Below, in pieces: positions 27,201 through 39,200 of a stretch of DNA of 64,000 nucleotides; position 1 is the stretch's first letter, and each line of letters opens with the position of its first letter. A program made the translations under genes and the position numbers. Source of the DNA: Paragonimus westermani (taxonomy: Eukaryota; Platyhelminthes; Trematoda; Plagiorchiida; Troglotrematidae); assembly GCA_008508345.1 (NCBI GenBank), contig QNGE01000149.1, positions 200,312 through 264,311 of the forward strand, in the 5' to 3' direction. Below the pieces are notes generated by a model. That model searched no databases, was not told where the DNA came from, and saw only the letters and a program-made list of their open reading frames with translations.

Positions 27201-30200
27201 TGGCTATCAAGATAGCTTTTGTAATGTTGTTCGACCTCTATTACCATTGCTAGCAAGACTGCCTGTTGAAGCGCGCTTGCCCACATCAGAGGTACTTTAA
27301 TAATTTTGAACTCCAGTTTCATTTTTGATTCTTACAACTGAAACGAACTTCTTTACACATATATTGACTCTACATTTAGTCCATATTCCTCTAATGTGTT
27401 CCAACATAAGGTCACATAAATCAGCGTTGTAAACTATATCGGTTGCATAAAATTCAAATGGTTTTAAGAGTTCAATCCAGCGCTTCAACTGTGTTAAATT
27501 GCCTTATGCGTTCATTTTGATCACAAACCTCCTCCAGTCATGTGATTTTCGTCAGAGCCACTGCTGTTAGTGTCGTTTATTTTGAAGAACAATTAACACA
27601 ACGACAAAAAACAACAGGAAAATGATAACAGTAGAGTTTTAAACAGACTGGCTGTCAAGTACAGGTCGGTGCATGAGTGTGACATGCTCCCACGATTCGA
27701 ATGATAAAGTAAGTCATCACCAGAGTTATCGAAGGAAAGTGTTGCACTGGACATACCGGAAAAAGGAAGGCGATAATTAAAGACTCTTGCGAACCCATTA
27801 GTTCTTCAGGTCACTGGAGGACTGACAAAATGAAGACTTAGATATTGGGACGTTGAAATAGTTAGACAGTTGCTAGAAAAAAGACAACAATGAACCCCAA
27901 TTCACCGGGATGAAGATGACGTACATCTTCAGGGAGCCCACAAACATAAACAAGCGGAAATTAGTGAGTGCATAGGTGGATAGTCCCAGTCTTATTGCAT
28001 GTAGAAAGGCGAATCAGAGTTAATCACAACTGCGTTCGGCAGATTGTGCACGCCTTTTGTGTTGATTGAGACCAAACTAAGTAGGAAATACACGTTCACT
28101 GTCGGCACAGCAAGGACTTTGGGTGGCTAGCAGCCTGCTTCTTACTCCGCTCCACTCTGCTTTGATGGACACGTATGTGCGCGAGCAAACCAATATTAGA
28201 TTTGCGTATCCAGCAGCATTCTGTTCAGACGTACTCTGCTAGCTTCTCCTTTGTACTGGTAGTTGCCGGCGCAGAGATATTGGCGCTATTTGCATTTTCA
28301 TAATCGTTCGTTACTTAAAAACCAGCTGAGGTGGCTGGCCTCGTGTGGAGTTTCTGAACTCTTAACCAGTCCCGATTTTTACCACAAATGACTGGTCAGC
28401 ATCAGGAGACGGAGTTTCAGCACTCAGAGTTGTGGCTCAGCATAGCGAAAAGTTGTGCGACCAGAATCCACAAAATATTGTAAGTTCCGCTAAGTTCTAT
28501 ATATTTTCTCCCGGTTTTCACCTACAGTTGGAAGATATTTATGAACCACAATTCCAGAGGGAGCATCCTCGAGCTACTACATGAGTGCTTATCTGTTGAC
28601 TAAGATGTAACGTAATGAGTACCATGTTGGATCGAACGGCTTTACATTTGAAGCCTTCAGTCAGTAATATTTAAACATGCAGGTCAGCCGCTTTTGCTCA
28701 GACTGTCCGTGGACCGAATTCGGGGCAATGCAGAGGCACCGGGGAACAGCGTTCTTCCGAAGTAGGGGGTCCAACAAAAGTTCTGTAAAGAGAAACAACA
28801 TAAACAAGCGTGAGCCAAAGGCCCAGTAAGCCATGCACACGACTTACACAAACGAAAGCTAAAACGGCACCGACAACACAGTAGCACGCCTCGCTACACA
28901 ACTCAAATTCAATCCGTGCGCGCTTGCTGGTTTCGGTTGCGCGTTAGAATATGTTTCATGCCGCAATGGAGATTGAACACGTTGCAATGAACGCATTAAG
29001 AACTGTGTCAATACGTTGTCTCGTACGTTACTTACACTGGGCACAACTATCCAAGATTCCCACTGCAAATTTGAAAGGACTAGATTCTGGCACCTTCGAT
29101 TAACAGAGATGTAAAATATGTCTGAAGTTTTTGTATCAGTTATTTCCAAGAGGGATCGACGTCAGGAGAGTCATTTGAGGTAGTGATTTACCCATTATTT
29201 TAGAGTAAAACATATAGCTTATCAACTGGTGTTGATCCGTATTCATTCTGTCTTTGTCCACAGTCTAAAAATCACAAGTGAAAAATAAGCCATCAGCAGT
29301 CTGAAGACGTTTCGAAGTGTAACCTTGAACCGTTTAGAGAACTAAATCTATTGGAATATTCTTTCTCTAATTTTCTTATTGTTACAACAAACTGTAAAGA
29401 CTATGGGAATGTCAGTGAAAATGGCAGTCAAAACACTCCTGTCTCTCGTACGACTAAGCGCTGACACTAGTTGAATGATCATCGACTGATACTAAGTGTC
29501 TAAGAAATTGTCGGTCGTCCTCCTTAAATGGACAGGAGGGCTTATCAGCATATGTTGCTCACTCCACAAAATCAAATCTCAGTGTCTGGGTTTACCAATG
29601 ATTGGGTGCCTTACCTGAAACAAGGTTGTTCAACCGCCACTTTTAAGCGAGTCAGTAGTGGGAGTCCAGGAGTTAAGTACACACATCAGGCTAACATAGG
29701 AAGTATTCCACGTCTCCTCAGCCTGTACAGTTGGGCGAAGAGAAGCATTGTCTTTCTTGATCAAGTGAACTTAAACAGTTCACTTCGTGCTGCGTAGTCT
29801 GAAACGTTTGCCCATAATATGCAAAGCAAGAACAGAAAGAAAGGGGAATTCAGCTATCTCGCGCACTTTTACAAAGGTCCATTTGTATGCAGTTTTTCTA
29901 CCATCTGATCGTCAAATTCACACCAATCATCGTTTCAGAATGTAGTAAAGCTGAGAGATCGTGGAATAAAATACTCATTGGGAATAATTCGCGAACACCA
30001 CTTTGCTTTGAGTGAAAACACGCTATTTTTATAACAGTTATGCTTCAAAATATCACGTTCGTAATTTACTAGCCACGTAGTGCTCAGTCATGGTGTGTTA
30101 GTTTTACAAACATGTTGTTTTATTTGCATTTAGCGATTGGTTCAACCGAATAAACCGGAGCTCGGAATGTCGTTCTACATCAAACTAAATGGCTTCCCGG

Positions 30201-33200
30201 TGTTTGTCAGAGGAGCTAACTGGATCCCGTCAAGAATTTTACCAGGCCGTGGCGTGGGATTTATGAAGAACATTACGAACATGGGGGACAGAATGTGGGC
30301 GATAAAACGGCTTTTAAGATCCGCAGTTGCTGCCGGGATCAATTTGATACGCGTTTGGGGTGGTGGGCGATACGAACCGAACGAATTCTACGCGGAAGCC
30401 GATCGACTCGGTTTAATGATATGGCATGATATGATGTTCGCAGTCACAACGTACCCGGGACGAGAAAGGTACTGTGCAATGGAGGGATCTAGCCAGAATT
30501 AAAATTGAGTTTACCTAACAAACGAAATATACCCAAAACATTCTGCCAATTTCGTAGACCTGAGAAATAGACACACCATTGTCCACTATAGGGTAATGCA
30601 GCACTGTAAAACTGCACTTAAAGGTGAAGGGTGAGTTATAGGGTTACCTTTCGAATATCATCTACCATTGGTAGCAATTTCACATTCCTATATACTCCTG
30701 GATACCTACACTGTTTGATAAATTTGCTTCTTACATAATATATCTAGTGTGTATCCCTCTCACTTGTTAGAATTCATTGGTGTTGTACAAAAACTTGCGT
30801 CTGTGAAGCACGTACGACGACCGTGGCTCTATCGAACGTCATCAAAACCAAGTGATTCATTACATTTTTAAGTTTAGGTAGAATGCACAAAAGACAGTCC
30901 AGTTCCTTGTCCCGTCGACGAGCTCAAAACTTGGGTCTCTTATGTTTTGTTTCTACGCCTATCATTCAAATGCTACGATAAATTACGAACAGTAATTCAC
31001 TGTTCAACATTACAGACCTTAAGTTACATACAGAGGCTTTGATATCCAGACGTTTTTTTATAAGGTTTAACCCTGGATCAAGGGGCTAATCACTGGTTGA
31101 CAAGTTCAGTAAAATTTCTTTCAACAGCCTTTGCTAGTTTACTCTGCTCTCAGGATCAAAATCACTTTCGGCTGTTATACATGGTTCAAAGAGGATGGAA
31201 TTCAGTGATTAATTTTTTGTCTGGTTGATCAGGTTGTTTAACTCATATTTATCCGTGTTTGCGTCTTGCTCTTGTCGGTTTTCTGTTCTAGAACAAAGCA
31301 GAAGTTGTAAGATGGTAGACAGGACCGTATTTGTACATCTTGTGAAATTGACTTCAGACAGTTTGGAAGAAATAATGAATAGGGTTTTATTATCGATTTG
31401 CCTTGGTCCCAAAAATTCAGGTTGATTTGGCTGTTGAAACTATAATTATTGCTCTTTTTGTCTACCTCAGTCCCGAACAACAGTACGCAAAAGTTTATTG
31501 AATTATCTTGAAGAAAGTAAGTTAAATTAAAAGTGTATGGGTCAAACTGTGACGGAGTTCAGATTTTTCACAGTTGGATCTCTCTCTTAAATAATCAAAT
31601 CTGTCAAATTACTTATCAGAATCACAGCGTCAATGCTCATCGGTGACGTTGGTTGATTGCAGCGTGAACTGATCGAGAAATCATCCTTAGGCAGTCAGTC
31701 AGCCAGATAATTTGCTGGATCCCATATGACACAGTTGGCTGGGTGGGTGACTAGGTCCAAATGTGAAGTTTCTGACCTTTCAGCGTGGCTTCGTAGCTCA
31801 TCCGGTAGAAAATTTGTCATGTCTGGGCATGTTGTTTCTGTCGCTCGTTCGAATCCAGTCGAAGTCCAGACTTTGGGTCTCTTCTGAACAAAATCTGTTG
31901 AAGATCGCCTGTATTTACTCAACCGTTTTTGGTGTCGCCTGTGTTTTTGCACTGCAAATGGATACTTAGAAGAAATCGCCTACCCAAGATTCAATGTAAC
32001 GCAATTCAGAAGTCAGGTCACTGCAACGGTGGTTACCGAGGTCATGATTTTTACACTTCCTAACTGTTAACTTTTATTCAATTTCATTCACTGATGTTAA
32101 AAAAAAATCGAATTCTGTGCACGGAACCGTCATGATGCGGATAACATTGAAAAGTAACTGTAGTTTTCCTTTGCGTGAAGTAAAAAGAACAGCCTCTGAA
32201 TTATTCATGAGTTCGTTAGGAATAAAAATAGCTACGTTCGATAAAACTTGTCAGAACCTAATCCACACTTAACCAAAGAACATTTGAAGACAAAGTTCAT
32301 GGCTAGTCAAGGAGTATACTACTCATCCAGAATCATTGTCGATGAACATTTATTTCGGCGATTTATGTGTCCATTTGGAAGCCGCAACTCATATCGAACG
32401 AAACGTTATTTACGATACCCGTCTTGACAAAAAATACGTTAACTGTTTTTGCTGAAGGCCAATCAACTAAACATCTCATACATACGGTGAATTTCGGTTA
32501 GTCCGTCATCGGAAGAGACGGTCAACTACTGACGAGTTGTACACAGTGGCAAATTAGCTAGGAAACGTTTGTTTTCCAGTTCTGGTGAAGAGGCGGGCTC
32601 ACTGACAGCAACATTTTACACAACGAAAAGGATATGTGTGGATTTCTCACCACAGCAGTCGTTTTATTTTCGCTCACGAACTCATCATCACTGTCACTAA
32701 TATTAACTTTTAGTCACCGTTGTCGATAAAGGAACCTTTCAAATCAAGCACTTTTTTGTGCAGATAAGAGCTGTTATTCTTTTACAAGTTGATCATCACT
32801 CACATTTGATCGCAGCGTTCGCATTCAGACAGACTTTCCAGCCAGCCTCTTTCGAAAAGAAGCACTAGACTCGAGTTTCGCTCTCATTGGAGCTCGTCAG
32901 TAGTGCATATCCTTGCCACGGCCGGGATTTGAACTCCGGACATTCCAATCATGAGGCAACCGTGTTAACCACTGCGCCATTGACCTCACATTAGGCACGA
33001 CCGAATCATCAAATCTGAACGCTCAACCACTCTCGCTTGTGAGCAATGATCAGGTTGCCCGATCGTCTCGAGAGGAGACACAGTTACTGCCTGTTAACTC
33101 CAATCGATAACCCCGCGATTAGGACTTCCGAGACAGGTCGAGATCACAGAACTCATTAAACCTGCAAGGCGATATTTTAGATTACTGATGAGTAGTCGGG

Positions 33201-36200
33201 GATTTGGTTTATTTTCAAATCAAACTGAATGTTCCATTGCTCCATTTGCTGCTGGAGAGTTTCAAAGGCACGGCAAGCAGGTGAGTAGGTAACTGTATTT
33301 CTGAATCAGGTAAACTGACACATGGAAGACCTGTTTGCACACCACACTGACTAATTCAAATCTTTTGATTGGACTTTTCTGTGCACCATTCGGACCATTT
33401 CATGTGATACACCAACCAGTGTCATCTACACACTACATTAAGTATGGGCACTTCGGAAGATGGCGAGTTGAACACAAGGCAAAGTGGTAAATTGATGTTA
33501 CTGTTTGCAGCAATTCTGTTATTCTTCTGGATCTTAAGAGAATGGCGAACATTTGTTGGTGAATTAGCCGGAAATCACTGTATTTGTTGCCATGTGGTTC
33601 ACTCAATCTTAAGTAGTTTCAATGAAAGCCCCTGTCGAACGGCTCTCCATGTGTCTACCCATTTTATACCCGAGTTGGCTCTAAAAACTTTAGAACTACA
33701 TCAACAGTGTATTACCAGGAGATCTTAATATCATCATGTATAATTGTAAATTGCTACCCTCTTTGAAGATAGGGGACGAAACGCATGGTACTTGGAAATA
33801 AACGTTATGGATTGTTATGAGAGCTGATTGCTAACCCAAGTTTACTCTATAAAAAAGCAGTAGTTTGTCGTAAGAAATAAAGAGCAGTCGACAAACGACT
33901 TTGGAAAGTTTGTACCATCCACTTTTCCATGATTAGGCCATACCAGTATGCGTTCATGTTACAACTGCGGATTCAACTAATATGCCGAGCAGACCGTCGC
34001 CATTTACACACCCACGATTGGCGGCGTCCATTTCCGACTTGTCTGTCATAGTGACCAAAGGCTAAGAACGCCTGCACATGGTACTCACCACAAGTGGTTT
34101 GTACTGTACCACTTGCGCTTCCACTCAGTCAACACGTATCCATTGTAAACCTGAAGGAATGAGACCAAGAGGTGTGTGAGTAGAAGATTTTGTGGCCCAA
34201 TCATACAAAGTCGGTTAGCCAGATGGTAGGCTGGCATGAAGGTGAAACCCTTATCGTTCTGAAACAGGAAATAGAGAGACTTCGCTGGTGTGATCTAATC
34301 CAGGAAGAAAGCTATTGACAATTATAAGCAAGAAGTAAAGCATAAAGACACTTTATCAAACTCTAGGTAGGTTGGATAAAGATAAAGGGTAGAAAACCAC
34401 CATGGCCCAGCTTTTTGAAAAGAAGTGGGTGGCTTAACAAACGACAACGTTCTTTAGTTGATACGGACGAAAAATGAATGTAATAGGCATAACTTACTTG
34501 CCATCAACGTACTCGTCGTCTGTTCGCTGGCGCTGAACTATAACCTAACAGTCCGAGGCGACCAACGTATTGGCAGCCGCATTCACCCCAACCGCCATAA
34601 CTTCGTGTCACCTTTCGTTCCTTTGCTTACATCTTGGTACAGTTCTCAGCCCCACAGTTGTCACTCAATGAATTTCCGGACACCCGTCTGGATCGTACTT
34701 CTCTATTGCAACGCGAAAAATCTACCTGGATAACATCCTGATATCAGTTTTGACAACCAGGATCTCGCTTACCTGCTCCCACCTGTCCTCACAGCAGTTA
34801 CTTGGGAATCTGGTTGTAGCTGATCCTACGGGCCTGACCTTGCCAACGAAGCTAAATGAGCATGAACATGTCTTCCATCCCGCCCGTGTCTGCACGCTGA
34901 GATGCCTCAGTGTTCGGGACCATGTTCGACAACCGAATGCTCAAGATGCGTCTTAGACATTGCCGTTGGAAATGGCTCAGACAGCGCATATTCCGTTGAT
35001 ACATTGTTCAAGTTTCATTGCAGTACGGCAATGCAGACAGCACCATTGGACGGTGGGCAAGCCGTTTAGTATTCACTTTTAGCCTACGGTTCTTACAGAC
35101 ACGTCTCTCCAGACGTCCGAAAACAGCGCCATTCTTGGCCGCACGAGATCGAAATTCACGATCCCCCGACAAATCTGTTGACAGACTGCTACCCAAGCAG
35201 CAGGAGTTTGAGCAGCTATCGATAATGTCTTCATTGATGCGGTTTCCAGGGATGGGCACAGTGGACCGAAAGAAAGAAAAGATCCACTGATACGCACACA
35301 TCAGTTTGCATTGTTCTGATTAAAATCCCACCCATACCCAAACACCTAACTGTTCAAAAACATTTTAAACGACAAAAGGTCAAATGTGCGCGTCCATTTG
35401 CTGTGAGAACATTACGGCTGGTTTCACGGATTTGGAGATATACCGTTGAATGTTGTTCAGCTTTAATATTTAGCTGGCCATCTGTTAACTATCCACTGTA
35501 GTGGGCATATTTCTTCTAGCTGTCACACTAATTGGAAATTTCCGTCCAACCATTTTTGCACTAGTGTTACAGTCATTAAAGTTGTTTGAGAATATAATAT
35601 TTGGGGAATTGTTGCAAAATCGTACGTAACCTGGTTATGCGATGTGAGTGAACACAACACGCGTAGGAGAGAGGAGTTCCCAATTGTCAGTGGGACCCGT
35701 TCTGATTTGAAGAATTCACTTGATCGCTTACCTTTACAAAAGACAGCTAACCATAGCTGAAGTACCGCTCAAGTCACATTATCTAATGTCCATCTCCCCA
35801 ACAATTGAAAAGACATCAATTACGAACGATGTTGACAATTCTGTTCAAATGATAAGTACCAAGTATTCTACAACCTCTCGCAATCATGAACTACTAGAAT
35901 AGTGTGGTTTATCAGCAGATTTGATGAAGCGCTTTTCTACAAGTCAGTAGGCGGAATGTGGCAGTGCTAGATATGGTATGTGCGCGGAAAGCAGGCGCAC
36001 ACAAACTCTGGTCGGCGGAGACTAGTGCTAGCCGGTTTACTACTTTCAGAACTTGCCAAACTGTACTGATCTTGGCGAACATTGTTCACTCCACTGAGCA
36101 CGGTTTAGCGCAAACTGGAGTATGTCTACTGACCGATGAGGCAATTCGGTCATATATCTCTATAAAGGTACTGGAGAAACTGCTCAGTCCGTATGAATGA

Positions 36201-39200
36201 GTGCAACCTGATGATAACTAGTACATCATGACACGATCAGCGTACTAAGAAGTCCATATATACGGATCACTAATGCAGTTCGAGAGGGAATTAATTAACG
36301 GACGCAACGAATTCACCAGGTTTAAATAATCGAGCTAGCGCTGTTGCTTTCCTGACCTTTTGAATCATTGGATTTATGTAACGCGCGAAGATATTACATG
36401 GCCGTCTGTTTTTCCCGCTAATTAGCCCCAAGGAATAAATAAAAACACCGACCGCTGAGTCTGAGTCTTGTGATTAAAACAGACTTCAACCAGCACTAGC
36501 CACAAAACGCGAAAACTGGAGTGAAATATCTGCAGTCACTTGGGGCACGAATCACAGAGGTTATTGGTATAACTGTTAGGTGGTAGAGGATTTCAGTTAA
36601 TATACTCATTCCCAACATATCATACCTGTCACATTCCCACAGACTCTCTAGCCAACTTCTTTCAAAAAGAAAGCACTTCATTTGAGTTTAGCTTTTTTAC
36701 GACTACTAAGCGTAATTACCACATTCGACATATTCTTGCCTCGATTGAGTTTTGAAATCCAGCCACATATTCCTGAGGGATCTGTGTTGCCCACTACCAC
36801 AATGACCTCACATTAGGCACAATTGAAGTGTCACATATACTCTAACTGCCCAATTCTCCCGAAGCAGGACATCACAACTGTCCTGTTCACACTAGTCGAT
36901 GACCCCATGACTGGAACTTTTGTTCAGATTGAATTCACAGAAATCGTTAAACTTGCTGGGCAATGTCTTGATCACTGATGATTAGTTAATAAGATATGCA
37001 CCCCCCGTTTCGTCTCAAAAGTGAAACAGACCTTCCTTGTAGGCTGTTTACAAGAGATTTTAGCTTTGTAGTATCAGTCCACTGCCTTCCTACTATGAGC
37101 TCGCCTTTCGATTACTCTTTAAGATGAAACTTTATTCACTCCTAAGTAGTATTTTTTTGCAATGAGTTTCCACGCTTTCTTTATGGAGTTTATGTGGCAA
37201 ATTCCTGCTGGTCATTCCAGACGCTTGCCTTTTTATATAAAGAACACAATTAAACAAATTGTGTACGTACCTTTGAATGAGTTTTCGTCATGCAACCAAG
37301 ACGCAAAAGACAGTGTTCCTCGGTTATGTTGTTAGGAAAATTAGACGATTGCATCCCACCCAATAATACTGTTATCCCTTCAGAAAAGTAAACCCCACCC
37401 CATGTCATCAACTGACCACCGTTGTACTTTTATCGAGCGAAATATTTCTGTTCTTTTCATCGGTCGTGCCACTGAGATGGCCAGTCGTGGATAACATCAT
37501 CAGTGGAGACCTCACTGTTTTATCGTTGTTCAGTCCACTTTGGTCGGCGGTTTATAAACACGTCAGTAAATAAACTTGTGCGTACTTACTGCTGATAAGT
37601 TAAGTATAGTGTATTATTTGGTGATTGATACATTTGCTGACTAGTTAGGGAACTAGTCGCGGGTGAGCCGTTTAACACAACTCGAGGCAGAACGAATTAG
37701 TCTGTTTCTACTGTTTGTATAATGTTTCGTCTTTCTGATCGTTTGGCTTTACACAGTAAAGTGAAAACTATCAAGAATATTAAGGCACTACGTTCCCCTG
37801 ATCAACTTCATCAAAACAGCCAGAAGATAAACCTTTCAGAATATTAATATTCCGACTTATCTCACCAACCACATACTAAATACAAATGGGACACCTAACG
37901 AATGGTCAGGACAACAATAGATGAACAGAGTGAATTGGGTCAAAAAACTGTTCCCTTGGGTGGTGGACGGTGTGACTCGTTAATTTTTGTGCATGCAACA
38001 CTGGCTGTCTTTGTTAGATCAACACAGCTTCACTGATTGCCCGACTTCCAGAGGTTTGGTCCCGTAGCCACATAGTGGACGACCGGATCGGATCGACTTT
38101 TTGGCCTGCCTCCAGGATGGACTTCACAACTGATGACGCCGGGTTTTACGTTCGATTTCTCATTTGGCAGTCCGTTCATCCAGCTGACTGAATCAACCAT
38201 TTTTGGAGGTGTTCGGTCAGTCAATGACGCAAGCACCAGTCCGTTCTGTCGACATAACCGTTATTGCAACTACAAGTGAAATGATGGGCGACATGCGAGA
38301 CAGAATGGTCAAGTCCATCACGTCTAAAGTTTCCGTAACTAATTCCTTGAGCGAATGACAACAGATCCAATTCACTTACAGGGTGTGTGCGATTCACAGC
38401 TGGCTGAGGCTAATGACGCACTATAAAAGACAAATAGTCTTCCCTCAGCTGTAGTTCAGTGAACACCTCCTTTGTTCTTACTGTGTGAACTATAGGTCTT
38501 TCCGTCTTTTTTCTTGCTGTAAACGGAGATACATTTGTCCGGGTATCCGGTAATCTAGTTAAAACACTGCTTGACAGAGCGGACGAATTTGTACAGATGA
38601 CATTTTGACACAACACATTTTGACACAACACCCGCATTGCATGTTAACGGATACCCGGGTAAATTAATCTGCGTTCAGTATTCTGATCATCAGTGAAGCT
38701 GTGTTGATCTAACAAAGACAGTCAGTGTTGCATGCACGAAAGTTAATAAATCACACCATCCACCTCCCACGGGAACAGTTTTTTGACTTAAAATACACCC
38801 TGTTCATCTATTGATGTCCTGACCTTTTGTTATATGTTGCGTTTGTATTTAGTGTGCGGTTCATGAGATAAATCGAAGTGCCAAAATCCCGCAACGTCTG
38901 TCACCTTGGATGTGTTGATAATCCGTTCCAATCTGCTCAGACATTCCGCTATCTCTCTTTATCTTGTCTTAAGTAAGCCGCCAACATTCTAGCGTTTTGT
39001 TCTCAGAGCCGCCTACTGTTTATCATGTCTACTACTGTTATCGAGCTTTTGAAGAGCAATAATACACAGCCTCGTTCGAAGAAAGGAAAAGTGGCTAGGC
39101 CACAATTATACAACAGAAATGTGAAAGAGAAATTCAAATCAAGCAATCCGTCGAATATCCTGCCCGGAAAGCAGCATATTCGAACAACTGACAAGCCCTT

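Larger units (their letters stand above)
21204..30133 (+). other. MANBA intron 1 (8.9 kb)
   Basis: Consensus donor gtaagc at 21204; acceptor after a T-rich run ending in tttag at 30129-30133. Contains the antisense Ty3/Gypsy relic (22516-23792), a GC-richer multi-frame-open block (24360-25110) and an exon-like minus-strand frame (27336-27488). The stretches 21204-22515, 25111-27335 and 27489-30133 hold nothing I can identify. Confidence 0.9.

Noticed and set aside
32910..32990. Possible tRNA gene on the minus strand
   Set aside because: The same segment recurs in the other SINE B copies with shared flanks, and the cloverleaf is incomplete.
33187..33205. CTGATGAG at the end of a SINE B copy as a second hammerhead
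   Set aside because: No stem II hairpin or GAAA follows at the required spacing.
33444..33728. 94-codon frame with one hydrophobic segment
   Set aside because: Located in MANBA intron 2 just after a SINE B copy. No family resemblance and no sign of expression in the sequence.
34690..34780. IYLDNILIS, resembling the YLDD box of retroelement reverse transcriptases
   Set aside because: Neither the upstream RT fingers nor the downstream thumb pattern is present in any frame, and the second Asp is Asn. Likely chance.
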